NCBI RefSeq assembly: GCF_030518155.1
Contig: NZ_JAULRU010000577.1
Span: 62,001 to 126,000 of the forward strand
Direction of reading: 5' to 3'
DNA: 64,000 nucleotides
Source: Gilvimarinus gilvus
GTDB lineage: Bacteria > Pseudomonadota > Gammaproteobacteria > Pseudomonadales > Cellvibrionaceae
Shown: in pieces, positions 16,956-25,995 of the stretch
Layout of the letters: each line of letters starts with the position of its first letter
Position numbering within the stretch: the first letter of the stretch is position 1
Notes under the pieces: generated by a model
Seen by the model: only the letters and a program-made list of their open reading frames with translations
Database searches by the model: none
What the model was told of the DNA's origin: nothing
Program-made: the position numbers and the translations under genes

Positions 16956-18467
16956 ATGAGACTTATTACCGCAACCCTGGCGGCCTGCCTGTTGGCCGGC
17001 TGTGGCAGTCATTCAACGCAACCACCCCAAGAAGCAGAGGGTACACAGAGCCAAATTGAGAATTCCATGCAGCAACTAGGCGTGGTGCCATACCCCACTG
17101 ACGTCAGCACCACGGGCGGCCAATGGACTTTGCCTGCGAGCGTTCAGCTTCTCAACAGCGGTGGCGATACCGCATTGCTAGCACTGCAGGAACTTCTGTC
17201 ACAGCTGCATATCACCCAGGACCCTACCGCCGCAGCCAGTATTGAGCTATCACTGATAAACGACGATGCTTTGGGGGCGGAAGGCTATCGCCTGAGCATT
17301 GCTGATGGCATCAGTATAAGCGCCAATACTGACACGGGGCTTTTCTACGCCGTACAGACCTTACGACAAATGCTGCCGGCCAGTAGCGAAGCAACTTACC
17401 AGCTCCCGACAGTTGAAATTACCGACACGCCCACTTATCCCTGGCGCGGTAACATGCTCGATGTGGCCCGCAGCTTCTTACCCGTAGAATATGTTAAGGC
17501 GCACATCGACCGGATGTCACTGTTCAAGCTAAACCGTCTTCACCTACACTTGAGCGATGATCAGGGTTGGCGTGTTGAAATTAAAAAGTACCCAAAGCTT
17601 ACTGAAATTGGTGGCGCCAGCGCTGTCGAAGGCGGACGCTCAGGTTTCTACAGCCAGGCAGAGATTCGCGATCTGGTTCAGTATGCCGCACAGCGCCATG
17701 TCACACTGGTACCCGAAATTGATTTGCCCGGCCACACTCAGGCAGCACTGGCGGCCTACAACGAGCTGGCATGTGATGACGTAACCCGACTGGGAACCTA
17801 TAGTGGCAAAGAGGTTGGGTTCAGCAAACTGTGCCTAACCAAACCCGATGTTATCTACCCTTGGGTTGAAGATGTTCTAAGCGAAATCGTTGATCTATTT
17901 CCATCCGACTACATTCATATCGGCGGCGATGAAATCAAAGACCCGCTCTACCCAGAGTTCATTGCACGCGCCGCCGGAATCGTTGCCGACTTGGGCCGCA
18001 CAGCAATAGCGTGGGAAGAAGGTTCGGTCGCAGACAATGAGCCCGATGTGCTACTGCAATTGTGGAATGATAAATACGATATTCAGCCAGCGCTGGAGCG
18101 CGGCCACAAATTAATTCTGTCGCCTTGCTCATACACTTACTACGACCACGGCAACTACCAAGGGCAACCCAACACTTATGATTGGTGTCGCAAAGAGGGG
18201 GTCCCACTGCAGCGTGCCTACAGTATGGACACCAGCAAATTCGGCGCCGCCGTAGGCATTGAATCGGCTATGTGGTCGGAGTTGGTACACACGGATGCGA
18301 CCGCCGACAACCGCCTTTGGCCACGCCTGGCGGTAACTGCGGAACTGGGCTGGAGCCAGGCATCCGACAAGAATTATGAGCAGTTCACTCAGCGTCTATC
18401 GAATTTGCAAGCCCATCTCGATGCGCTAAACATTCATTACTACCCAGAGCCCGACCTCGGCTGGTAA
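16956..18467 (+). CDS. GH20 beta-N-acetylhexosaminidase lipoprotein (503 aa)
   Basis: Starts at ATG 16956 with GGAG upstream and a type II signal, MRLITATLAACLLAGC. Residues ~35-155 form the GH20 N-terminal alpha/beta domain; the TIM barrel follows, with LHLHLSDDQGWRVEIKKYP, the catalytic HIGGDEIK (Asp-Glu pair) and AIAWEEG. The C-terminal W-x-E-x2-H-T region (ESAMWSELVHTDATADNRLWPR) is present, so it is complete. It should remove terminal GlcNAc/GalNAc from chitin oligomers or glycans while tethered to the outer membrane. Confidence 0.92.
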   Translation: MRLITATLAACLLAGCGSHSTQPPQEAEGTQSQIENSMQQLGVVPYPTDVSTTGGQWTLPASVQLLNSGGDTALLALQELLSQLHITQDPTAAASIELSLINDDALGAEGYRLSIADGISISANTDTGLFYAVQTLRQMLPASSEATYQLPTVEITDTPTYPWRGNMLDVARSFLPVEYVKAHIDRMSLFKLNRLHLHLSDDQGWRVEIKKYPKLTEIGGASAVEGGRSGFYSQAEIRDLVQYAAQRHVTLVPEIDLPGHTQAALAAYNELACDDVTRLGTYSGKEVGFSKLCLTKPDVIYPWVEDVLSEIVDLFPSDYIHIGGDEIKDPLYPEFIARAAGIVADLGRTAIAWEEGSVADNEPDVLLQLWNDKYDIQPALERGHKLILSPCSYTYYDHGNYQGQPNTYDWCRKEGVPLQRAYSMDTSKFGAAVGIESAMWSELVHTDATADNRLWPRLAVTAELGWSQASDKNYEQFTQRLSNLQAHLDALNIHYYPEPDLGW

Positions 18468-18475
18468 CAACGAAG

Positions 18476-18505
18476 ACCGCACAGGTGCTACTTCACCTGT
18501 GCGGT
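18476..18505. terminator. 12-bp perfect hairpin between convergent genes
   Basis: ACCGCACAGGTG and CACCTGTGCGGT enclose a 6-nt loop, 8 bp after the GH20 stop. The U tract is poor on both strands, so it may work as a transcript-end stabiliser as much as a terminator. Confidence 0.6.
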
Positions 18506-18529
18506 TGAAACTCACTCGACCCACCTGAA

Positions 18530-19195
18530 TTATAAAAAACGACGCACATCGCGCACACTTTGGGGATGGTACGCTTCGAGCCAAGCAACACACTTCTCCA
18601 ACGTATCATCGGCGCGCATAGGGCCGTATAGCTCACACATCACAACGTACAACTGATTAACCACTCGCCTAATTTCAGGCGATGTACACATCACCGAAAA
18701 CACCTTACCCCCGCCATCGCTGTCGAACCACAATCGCAAGCGCGCTTTCAGTGTAGGGTTTAAATTCATATCACCTAAGCGCACCAAAAAATTGAGTCGC
18801 AATTGCAGAAATGCATCGCTAGGCAGTACTTTTTCGAGCGCCACCAAAAAATTCTCAAAAACCTTATCCAGTCGCTCTGGATACTCAGCCTCAGACTTCG
18901 CCGTGGCCGGCTCATACGAAATTCCGCTACTGGGCGATGGGTCGGGTAATAACGCCGCAGCACCCGGATCCTGACTTAAATTCAGCAGGGTTCGAATCAC
19001 CTCTTTGCGAGGGCCCACGCTCGATGACAGTTCAGACAACTTACCGACAAACTCATTGAGCGCATACACAGGTTTGTCTGAATACTGTTTTTCCCATAGC
19101 CGAAATGCCTTGCTCAGGTCATCGCCCTGCATAAATTTTGACAACGCAGTAAAAACAATTCGGCGCTTTTGAATTTGAACTGGATGGGTACTCAT
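18530..19195 (-). CDS. Unknown cytoplasmic protein coupled to amt (221 aa)
   Basis: A soluble, mostly helical protein without signal or membrane segment. It opens with IQKRRIVFTALSKFMQGDDLSKAFRLWEKQ and ends with DDTLEKCVAWLEAYHPQSVRDVRRFL; there is a Pro/Ser-rich linker at ~82-100. I recognise no family. Its ATG overlaps the amt TGA (ATGA), so it is translated from the nitrogen-controlled amt message. It stands where glnK often stands beside amtB but shows no PII features (no T-loop tyrosine motif), so it is not a PII protein. Confidence 0.65.
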   Translation of the reverse strand: MSTHPVQIQKRRIVFTALSKFMQGDDLSKAFRLWEKQYSDKPVYALNEFVGKLSELSSSVGPRKEVIRTLLNLSQDPGAAALLPDPSPSSGISYEPATAKSEAEYPERLDKVFENFLVALEKVLPSDAFLQLRLNFLVRLGDMNLNPTLKARLRLWFDSDGGGKVFSVMCTSPEIRRVVNQLYVVMCELYGPMRADDTLEKCVAWLEAYHPQSVRDVRRFL

Positions 19196-20511
19196 CGCTC
19201 AAGCACCTCCAGTGTTTTTTCATTGTAGGCCGTGCTCTTACTGAACTCGGGATAACCAATTTCCGCATGCTCGGTAATATCTAAGCCGCGTTGCTCATGC
19301 TGAGGCTCAGCGCGCAACGGTAGAACCAGGTTGATCAGTCCATAAATCGCCAGCGCGCCAACAAATGCCCAGAGGAAACAAGTCAGCACACCAATGCTTT
19401 GTACCACTACCATCTCAATAGAGAACATGTCTTCGGCGTAGAACAAACCCGCCGCGATAGTCCCCCACGCGCCGGCGAATCCGTGCACGGGTATGGCGCC
19501 AACCACGTCATCGACACGAATTTTCAACAAAATATCGGAGCCATACACGACAATCATGCCAGCGACAGCACCTGTAATAATGGCGTACAACGGATCCATA
19601 GTGGCGCAACCCGCGGTAATTCCGACTAGCCCGCCAATGGAACCGTTGATCACTTGTCCGACCAAAATGGGAGTGCGCCTTAGGCAGCAGGCCAATAACG
19701 CCCCGGCGGCACCGGCGCAGGCTGCTAAATGCGTATTCAGGTTGATCAAACCGATCGAAACATCAGCTGCGAGAGTGCTGCCACCATTAAAACCAAACCA
19801 CCCCAACCACAGAATAAAGCCACCCATAGCAACATAGCTTAGGTTATGACCCGGTAATCGTCGTGGACGCCCATCGCTATCAAACCTACCGATTCTGGGG
19901 CCCACTACCAGGGCTCCGGCGAGCGCCACCCAAGCCCCCAGCGAATGAACAACAGTAGACCCGGCAAAATCAATAAAGCCTAGTTGGGCGAGCCAGCCGC
20001 TACCCTCATACGCGCTGCCCCATACCCAGCTGCCAAATACCGGGTATAGAAACCCCATAACGACACAGGCCGCCAGCAAGTAAGCGTTAAAGCGAGTGCG
20101 TTCAGCCATGGTGCCACTGGCGATGGTGGCAGCCGTTGCGGCAAACATCGCCTGAAAAAGTAGCACCGACCAATTCCAGTCTTCATCCGGATTGAGAAAG
20201 AAGTGATCAGTGCCCAGAAAGCCAGAGGGATTGGCGCCAAACATCAAACCAAAGCCCACCAGGCAAAACACCAACGAGCCCAAGCAGACGTCGGCGTAGT
20301 TTTTCATAATAACGTTTACGGTGTTTTTCGCTCGCGACATGCCGCTTTCCAGTAAAGCAAAACCCGCTTGCATAAAGAATACAAGCGCTGCGGCAACGAT
20401 AATCCAGACAGTATCGACCGACTCCTGCGAAGCGATCGATTCAGCGGCTTGAGTTTGACTGGCACAAAATAGCAGCACCGCGCTTAGCAGTGTCCAAATT
20501 ACTTTTTTCAT
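19192..20511 (-). CDS. amt: Ammonium transporter Amt
   Basis: I start at ATG 20511, which gives a clean signal peptide (MKKVIWTLLSAVLLFCASQTQAAE); an upstream in-frame start adds 28 unlikely residues. About 11 membrane helices follow, with FFMQAGFALLESGMSRAKN in TM1, FIDFAGSTVVHSLGAWVALAGALVVGPRIGRF carrying the conserved DFAGSxVVH signature, and the twin-histidine regions. The C-terminal tail (GLDITEHAEIGYPE) is the cytoplasmic gate that PII proteins bind. It conducts NH4+/NH3 across the inner membrane. A sigma-54 promoter lies upstream. Confidence 0.94.
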   Translation of the reverse strand: MKKVIWTLLSAVLLFCASQTQAAESIASQESVDTVWIIVAAALVFFMQAGFALLESGMSRAKNTVNVIMKNYADVCLGSLVFCLVGFGLMFGANPSGFLGTDHFFLNPDEDWNWSVLLFQAMFAATAATIASGTMAERTRFNAYLLAACVVMGFLYPVFGSWVWGSAYEGSGWLAQLGFIDFAGSTVVHSLGAWVALAGALVVGPRIGRFDSDGRPRRLPGHNLSYVAMGGFILWLGWFGFNGGSTLAADVSIGLINLNTHLAACAGAAGALLACCLRRTPILVGQVINGSIGGLVGITAGCATMDPLYAIITGAVAGMIVVYGSDILLKIRVDDVVGAIPVHGFAGAWGTIAAGLFYAEDMFSIEMVVVQSIGVLTCFLWAFVGALAIYGLINLVLPLRAEPQHEQRGLDITEHAEIGYPEFSKSTAYNEKTLEVLER

Positions 20512-20616
20512 TGGGCGTTCTCTTTCGTATTTTTTTATCCCAGCCCCTTCCCAAGAGCTGATTTTGCCCACCGCTTGGCTTACGGTGGTGCACACATGGC
20601 ATAGCCAGAGCTATAA

Positions 20617-20633
20617 GGCATTTTGTGTGCCAC
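20617..20633 (-). promoter_or_regulatory. Sigma-54 promoter of amt
   Basis: Minus strand GTGGCACACAAAATGCC has TGGCAC at -24 and TGC at -12, with the exact GG-to-GC spacing of TTGGCACG-N4-TTGC. The start would be near 20605, giving a ~95-nt leader. It fits nitrogen-starvation control. Confidence 0.7.
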
Positions 20634-20706
20634 TGTCGTTTTTTGCTTTGCAGTGAAAGGGTTAGCCGCGCGCACTCTCTCAATGTTCGCGCTAACAGCG
20701 CCAACT

Positions 20707-20723
20707 TGCACCAATGTGGCTCG
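20707..20723. promoter_or_regulatory. NtrC-type enhancer site upstream of amt
   Basis: TGCACCAATGTGGCTCG matches TGCACCA-N3-TGGTGCA perfectly in the first half and in TGG of the second. It is ~110 bp upstream of the predicted sigma-54 start, a normal enhancer distance. Confidence 0.5.
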
Positions 20724-20930
20724 CCAATGTGTAAGCCGCGCTTACTAACGAACCAGTTTGGGCTATGTACTTTCGCCCGCTATCGCATAGACATTCACGC
20801 CTTCGAGGCGCAATGCATCTGGCGCATTACGCCTCGCGCATTGAACGTGCGGCCTCCCCTACTGCCACGGATGACAGCTGGGCGCCCTCTGCCTTATGAT
20901 GGTGGCCAAAACCACGTCTAAGGCAGGGAT

Positions 20931-22103
20931 ATGTCTGAGCTCAAGCAAAATCTGGAACTAAAATCTTTTTTGGCTTTACTGTTGGTCGTCTCGGCCGCGT
21001 TTTTATGGATTTTACAGCCCTTCTTCGGTCCAATATTCTGGGCCTGTGCACTGGCGATTATCTTTCAGCCCGTGCAGGCAAGTCTTCTTAAGAGGCTCAA
21101 TCACCGGCCCAATTCCCAGGCAATACTCACCTTATTGATGTGTCTGGTCATTGTGATTATTCCAGTTATTTTTCTGGTCAGCTCGGTGGTGGCCCAAGCG
21201 GCTGAGCTCTATCAGAAAATTGAATCGGGCGAGTTTGATTTAGCCGGCCATATTGAACAGTTTCAAAACTCATTCCCTGTTATAAAAGAAACCCTAGAGC
21301 GCTTTGGCGTCAACTTCGCCGACATTAAAAAGCAATCCGTAGACTTTGCGATGAACAGTGGCAAGTTTATTGCCCAGTACACGTTTGATATCGGCTCCAA
21401 CGCGTTTAAGTTTGTACTCGACTTCTGCCTGATGCTTTACCTGACCTTCTTTTTTCTGCGCGACGGTGACAATATCAAAGAGCTGATGGTCCGGGCACTG
21501 CCGATGGGCGACATACGTGAGCGACTGCTATTTGCCAAGTTTGCCGAAGTCACCCGCGCCACGGTCAAGGGCAATTTAGTGGTTGCGATGACTCAGGGCG
21601 CACTGGGCGGCGTGATTTTTTGGATTCTGGGCATTCCCGCCGCGCTTTTATGGGCAGTGGTGATGGCCTTCGCCTCGCTCCTACCTGCGGTTGGGGCCGC
21701 CATTATTTGGGCTCCGGTAGCGATTTATCTGCTCGCAACAGGCGATTACATTCAGGGCATTGTGCTCGTCGCCTTCGGCGGCGGGGTTATTGGTTTGGTG
21801 GATAATGTGCTGCGCCCCATATTGGTGGGCCGCGATACCAAGCTACCGGATTATTTAGTACTACTCTCCACCTTGGGCGGGATGGCGCTGTTTGGCATCA
21901 ACGGCTTTGTGATTGGGCCATTAATCGCGGCCCTGTTTATTGCCTTTTGGGGAATCTTTATGCGCGAAATTAACGTGGATGAGGACTGGGGCGCGTTAGA
22001 TGACAGCGACACAGAGACGACGCAAAGCGAAGCATCGACCGCAGAAGCGGAAGATTCAGGCTCAATGGGCAGCACGACGAGCGGCGATTCCACGCCGCAG
22101 TAG
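20931..22103 (+). CDS. AI-2E/PerM family transporter (390 aa)
   Basis: UPF0118 topology: two N-terminal helices (~13-50), one at ~65-90, an extracytoplasmic/amphipathic stretch (~95-150), then five further helices ending near 345. Typical phrases are LTFFFLRDGDNI, ALLWAVVMAFASLLPAVGAAIIWAPVAIYLL, and DNVLRPILVGRDTKLPDYLVLLSTLGGMALFGINGFVIGPLI. The family includes TqsA (AI-2 export) and PerM; substrates vary, so none is claimed. The acidic Ser/Thr-rich tail after ~350 is unconserved. Single gene. Confidence 0.88.
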   Translation: MSELKQNLELKSFLALLLVVSAAFLWILQPFFGPIFWACALAIIFQPVQASLLKRLNHRPNSQAILTLLMCLVIVIIPVIFLVSSVVAQAAELYQKIESGEFDLAGHIEQFQNSFPVIKETLERFGVNFADIKKQSVDFAMNSGKFIAQYTFDIGSNAFKFVLDFCLMLYLTFFFLRDGDNIKELMVRALPMGDIRERLLFAKFAEVTRATVKGNLVVAMTQGALGGVIFWILGIPAALLWAVVMAFASLLPAVGAAIIWAPVAIYLLATGDYIQGIVLVAFGGGVIGLVDNVLRPILVGRDTKLPDYLVLLSTLGGMALFGINGFVIGPLIAALFIAFWGIFMREINVDEDWGALDDSDTETTQSEASTAEAEDSGSMGSTTSGDSTPQ

Positions 22104-22124
22104 AGTGGCGTTGCACACAAACAC

Positions 22125-22610
22125 TTACAGTAAGCCGGGGTTAAGCTGCCACAGTGTGTAATTTAAAACCCCGGCAAAGCTGACCCAGCCTAAATAGGGC
22201 ACCAGCATCCAGGCTGCGGGCTTATCGTAGCGCCAAAATTGCAACAGCATGGCCACAATTATAAGCCACAGAACAACGATGTTTAGCAGTGCAACAAAGC
22301 CCAACTCCCAGGCAAAAAACAACCAGCTCCACAGCGCATTCACCCCAAGGTGAACCACAAACAGCCCTATCGTGGGGTGACGAGTCCTCGCAAGCCTTGA
22401 CCATACCCGCCAAATCGCAATCGCCATAAGCGCGTACAAAACACTCCACACGGGCCCAAATACAAACGCTGGCGGCGCCCAATAGGGTTGCTGCAACTGA
22501 CTGTATAAACGGGCCGCGTCAACCGAGCCTAACGCCCCCAAAAAAGCCATTGAAAAACACACTGCCAGCCACACCGGCAGGCCTACCCAATAATTCGACT
22601 TAGCCCCCAT
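22125..22610 (-). CDS. tspO: TspO/MBR family protein (161 aa)
   Basis: Five membrane helices and the family signature PYWAPPAFVFGPVWSVLYALMAIAIWRVW at ~41-69, plus NALWSWLFFAWELG and WxxLVPYLGWVSFAGVLNYTLW at the end. TspO proteins bind tetrapyrroles and are linked to stress and porphyrin handling. GGAG upstream of the ATG. It converges on the PerM-type gene with a 21-bp gap; no tetrapyrrole genes adjoin it. Confidence 0.93.
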   Translation of the reverse strand: MGAKSNYWVGLPVWLAVCFSMAFLGALGSVDAARLYSQLQQPYWAPPAFVFGPVWSVLYALMAIAIWRVWSRLARTRHPTIGLFVVHLGVNALWSWLFFAWELGFVALLNIVVLWLIIVAMLLQFWRYDKPAAWMLVPYLGWVSFAGVLNYTLWQLNPGLL

Positions 22611-22683
22611 CTCTGCTCCCTATTGCCCCATGAGCTTACATAATCCCCTACGGTAAATAGCTCAAAGCGGATTAGCGCACACG

Positions 22684-23661
22684 CTAAATAACCCCCGTAC
22701 GCGCGGCGTCGATAATATCCATAATGCGAGCGAGGTAGGCGTCTTTGGGGCGAAAGCTACCGCTCGACTGAGCCAACACGTCCCGTTCAAGGCTATCGAG
22801 CATTCGGTTTAAGCGACGCGCATGAATACCCAAGCAAGATTGTATAGGGTCGGAAAGCAAACCGGAAAAACACGCCACTACGGCGAATACCAACATGACA
22901 GCGCCGGTAGACAAGACAATCAAACCTGCGCCGGGCTCAACGGGAAACAGCGCGTAATACCACTGCCCGACTCCGGCACCGAGAAAAAAGTCCCAGGCGG
23001 CAATGCGATTGGCGACAAAACCCGCCAGTGCAAATCCGATGGCAATGCCACCGGGGGTAAACTTTTGCAAGGTAAACGCGCCGGCGATAGTGGCTATAAT
23101 GGTATTGCCAATATCGGCATTGGCGGTGCGGGTTAGAGCGTACTGAGCCAGTGCATCATTCAGACTTTGTTCCAACAAAGCTTCTTGCTCATCTGGCAGT
23201 GAATCCAAATGTTCGGCCTCAACAATCGCCTCGACAATACATTCGCGCAGCCGGCTGTTACCAGACTCATTATCGCCACTGCGGCGCTGCAATAACTCGC
23301 GCTCAGCGCACGCCATAAGGTGTTGCTGAATGCGGGTACGCATACCCACAGGACAGCGACGCAGAAGTGTTGCCGGCTTTTTGACACTGAGCTTATCTAA
23401 GCCCCAGGCGAGCAAATGCGCGGCTAAATAGAAAGGCACCCACAACAGATTCAGTGGCGAGCGCAGCATATCCCACCCCAAACCATGACGATTGGTATGC
23501 CAGGCACCCGGATAGCAAAAGTGCCGACGCACAAAACCAGGGACGCGTGCCCGGCACTCGGTAAAATACTTCGCCACACCGGCATGGATGGCCGCTAGCA
23601 GCGCCTCCTGACTCGCTCGTGCGCTGGGATCGGTAAAAGTTTTGATTGGTGGGGTCGCCAT
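22684..23661 (-). CDS. Unknown membrane protein, DUF6635-like (325 aa)
   Basis: Residues ~35-90 read HFCYPGAWHTNRHGLGWDMLRSPLNLLWVPFYLAAHLLAW, with the H-R-H-GLGWD-RSP-NLLW block that I associate with DUF6635 proteins (recalled, not checked). Two to four further hydrophobic segments lie at ~178-200, ~205-222 and ~240-270; the C-terminus is charged. The helix-rich middle part (LLRRCPVGMRTRIQQHL) is cytoplasmic by the positive-inside rule. Role unknown. The next gene upstream on the same strand is an EEP-family enzyme with a 13-bp gap, so the two may be co-transcribed. Confidence 0.6.
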   Translation of the reverse strand: MATPPIKTFTDPSARASQEALLAAIHAGVAKYFTECRARVPGFVRRHFCYPGAWHTNRHGLGWDMLRSPLNLLWVPFYLAAHLLAWGLDKLSVKKPATLLRRCPVGMRTRIQQHLMACAERELLQRRSGDNESGNSRLRECIVEAIVEAEHLDSLPDEQEALLEQSLNDALAQYALTRTANADIGNTIIATIAGAFTLQKFTPGGIAIGFALAGFVANRIAAWDFFLGAGVGQWYYALFPVEPGAGLIVLSTGAVMLVFAVVACFSGLLSDPIQSCLGIHARRLNRMLDSLERDVLAQSSGSFRPKDAYLARIMDIIDAARTGVI

Positions 23662-23674
23662 GGGCGCTACTTTA

Positions 23675-24526
23675 TCACTTATTGGCTACCGCAGGATTGA
23701 ACCTAAAAGTAATTAAGAGCGGATTATGATCCGAGCTGTTATGCAGCGGCACCTCACTGGCGGTAATCTTCACACCACGCGTCCATATATGATCCAGCGC
23801 ATTGCCAAAGGTGGTGGTGCGGTTGTCTTGGCTAAAATTCGCCGGCGTCAGCTCCAGTGCAGAGAAATACTCCGAAACGAGGGCTGTGCGCTCTTCACTC
23901 CAGGTATTAAAATCGCCGGCGAGCACAACCGGCCCCGAATGGTCTTCTACCAATTTGCGGACATCGCTCAACTGCGCGGTGAAGGCCTCAATGCCAAATT
24001 CGAAATTGACCGCGTGTAAGTTTACCGCCAGTAATAACCCCGCGGAGGATTGGTATTCCAACACGGCGGTAGCTTTAGGGGTTCGCAACCAGGGCTCTAA
24101 ATGGGTAAACCGGCAATGCACACGCGCCGGCCAAGGGCTGAGAGTGAGTACGCCAGTGGCACGGTTACCGTCCACATAGCCGGGAGCAAAGCGCCAATAA
24201 GGCTTTAAACGGGTAAGACGTTCATCGACAAAGGCCTCTTGCAGCAACAATATATCGGCGGTACCGGCCAACTGCTGTAAATCCGACAGCAAATTGTCCC
24301 GATTGGCTTTATAAATATTCCAACTGACAAGGTGTAGCTGCTCCGGCAACTGGTAAATATGCGCAGCCTCCGCCACCCGGCTCTCGGCCAGCGCTTGCCG
24401 GCACGCGGCCACGCTATTGACCTGTACCGTTAACGCAGCCGATTCCTGTTCAGATGCAACAACTCCTATTGCGCTCCCCCATAACATGCATAGAGCAGCA
24501 GCCCACTTCAACAATGTGCGAATCAT
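23675..24526 (-). CDS. Exported endonuclease/exonuclease/phosphatase family protein (283 aa)
   Basis: A signal peptide (MIRTLLKWAAALCMLWGSAIGVVA) precedes an EEP domain: LVSWNIYKAN (~66-75), ILLLQEAFVDE with the Mg-binding glutamate, NLHAVNF, VVLAGDFNTW with D/N catalytic residues, and SSDHNPLLITF with the final Asp-His pair. The metal site is complete, so a periplasmic phosphodiesterase or phosphatase is likely; the substrate cannot be told. The family spans nucleases, sphingomyelinases and inositol phosphatases. Confidence 0.85.
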   Translation of the reverse strand: MIRTLLKWAAALCMLWGSAIGVVASEQESAALTVQVNSVAACRQALAESRVAEAAHIYQLPEQLHLVSWNIYKANRDNLLSDLQQLAGTADILLLQEAFVDERLTRLKPYWRFAPGYVDGNRATGVLTLSPWPARVHCRFTHLEPWLRTPKATAVLEYQSSAGLLLAVNLHAVNFEFGIEAFTAQLSDVRKLVEDHSGPVVLAGDFNTWSEERTALVSEYFSALELTPANFSQDNRTTTFGNALDHIWTRGVKITASEVPLHNSSDHNPLLITFRFNPAVANK

Positions 24527-24572
24527 TCTTTCCTACGTATTAATGGGTGAGACGTGTTTAGCAAAGCATGGG

Positions 24573-25712
24573 CTACAATTGACTTATCGCATAGCGATGT
24601 TTGCTTTCATCTCCCAGGCTTTGATAAATGTCCGCTGCCAGCCGGTAAAAACGCTTTTCATAGGGCTGGCGCCGAATCGCCGTTTCTATTTTAACAGCCG
24701 CCAACTCATAGGACGCATCATCAAACAATTCTGAGGCAAGCAAATACTGATAGTAAGGGTTTCTATCGCGATGCCGGCTTGCCAGCTCCGACAACTGGCG
24801 GTGCAAAGAGTGTTGCCCGGTGTAACGATAGAGCTCACTTAAGTTCAATATAGCGGTTAGGTCTTCAGGGTTAAGCTCAAGAGCCCTGAGGTAGAGCGCT
24901 TCGGCCAATTCAAAATGCCCCTCACGCGAGTACAAAGCGGCCATATTATTCCACAAATAGCTCTGTTCAGGCGCTTGCGATAGCGCGCGCTGCAGATAGA
25001 CAAAACGTGTCGCCAACGTATCTCGGTTCGCCGGTAACACCATAGCCCTGTTATTGTAGAACTGGGCAATCGCCACATTATCGTCGATAGCTCTTTGCGG
25101 GTAGTAGCTGCGATAGTTTTCCATGTCCAGATCGATAATCATATCGTCACGGCTGAACTTCAGATCCACACGTGTGTTTACATGGCGCATAAACTGAACC
25201 CTGTTATCGGATAGGTTCCAGGTCGGCGGAATGGTGACATCGTTTACCTGCGCATCTAGCCCAACGTGCCGGGCCAAGCTCACAAATAGCAGTGAAAAGC
25301 CCAAACAGTTGGCTTCGCGCAAGCGAAAAGAATCTCTGGGACTATGGGTAGCTGCACTTTGATAGCGTATATTCATGCCACCAGCAGATTCCGGCAGCAG
25401 TAACGCCTTATGTAAAGCCTCCACTTTTTGATCCTGGTGTCTTCTTCCGGCCACACTTCGCTCGGCGAAGCGCTGCATCGCAGGCGTCAGATCTAACAAT
25501 TGACCGGCAGGCTCAACAGAAACCGCCTGCAGATCGACCACTAAAGCGTCACCCGAAAGGGCCATATCAATATGTTGTTGCGGCGCCGTGGCCACGGTGG
25601 CGGAAACTAGCTCCCCCGTACTGCTGCAACCGGCAAAGACCGAGGCCACCAGCAGACCCGTCAAAAGCCTGCCAGTCGAAACAATTAAGCGCAGTGGCTG
25701 TTTTGCCTTCAT
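24573..25712 (-). CDS. Lipoprotein with transglutaminase-like and TPR domains (379 aa)
   Basis: Started at ATG 25712 because GGAGG sits just upstream; the in-frame start at 25754 does not. The signal ends in SVFAGCSSTG, a lipobox. Residues ~125-215 hold LREANCLGFSLLFVSLARHVGL (catalytic-type Cys), a following RHVNTRVDL (His) and DMIIDLDME (Asp), the order of a transglutaminase/NlpC-like fold. Residues ~235-375 form TPR helices (NNMAALYSREGHFELAEALYLRALELNPEDL). Probably periplasmic; function unknown, perhaps peptide or cell-wall related. Confidence 0.78.
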   Translation of the reverse strand: MKAKQPLRLIVSTGRLLTGLLVASVFAGCSSTGELVSATVATAPQQHIDMALSGDALVVDLQAVSVEPAGQLLDLTPAMQRFAERSVAGRRHQDQKVEALHKALLLPESAGGMNIRYQSAATHSPRDSFRLREANCLGFSLLFVSLARHVGLDAQVNDVTIPPTWNLSDNRVQFMRHVNTRVDLKFSRDDMIIDLDMENYRSYYPQRAIDDNVAIAQFYNNRAMVLPANRDTLATRFVYLQRALSQAPEQSYLWNNMAALYSREGHFELAEALYLRALELNPEDLTAILNLSELYRYTGQHSLHRQLSELASRHRDRNPYYQYLLASELFDDASYELAAVKIETAIRRQPYEKRFYRLAADIYQSLGDESKHRYAISQL

Positions 25713-25792
25713 TGCCCGACCTCCATCACTCTTGCTAAGTATAGCCTTTGACAACGAATAGCACTGGAAATTTCAGACTTGGCGCACCGTAA

Positions 25793-25827
25793 TGCACCCC
25801 CGCGCACGCCAATTGCACCAATGCACC
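25793..25827. promoter_or_regulatory. Three TGCACC half sites upstream of nrtA
   Basis: TGCACC occurs at 25793, 25814 and 25822 in the same direction, the half site of NtrC operators. They lie 150-190 bp before the sigma-54 promoter. No full palindrome is present, so binding is tentative. Confidence 0.3.
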
Positions 25828-25978
25828 ACCAAAATCTCTGCAAAAAATTGCACAACGAGCGCCCTTTTTCATGCATCACAATTTTTGAAGTGATTCAGAA
25901 ATGTGCATAAGGGTTGATTAGGCCCAGAATTCAATGGCATTACCACTAAATTCTGCACGGTTTCGGGCAAACACAATA

Positions 25979-25995
25979 TTGGCACGGCCTTTGAA
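25979..25995 (+). promoter_or_regulatory. Sigma-54 promoter of the nitrate transport operon
   Basis: TTGGCACGGCCTTTGAA matches TTGGCACG-N4-TTGCW at every fixed base except the C of the -12 GC, which is A. The start would be near 26007, with a leader of ~158 nt before nrtA. The long leader could hold further control, but I see no clear riboswitch or antiterminator fold in it. Confidence 0.6.

Noticed and set aside
18530-19195. GlnK/PII protein after amt
   Set aside because: Length, composition and lack of the T-loop motif exclude a PII protein.
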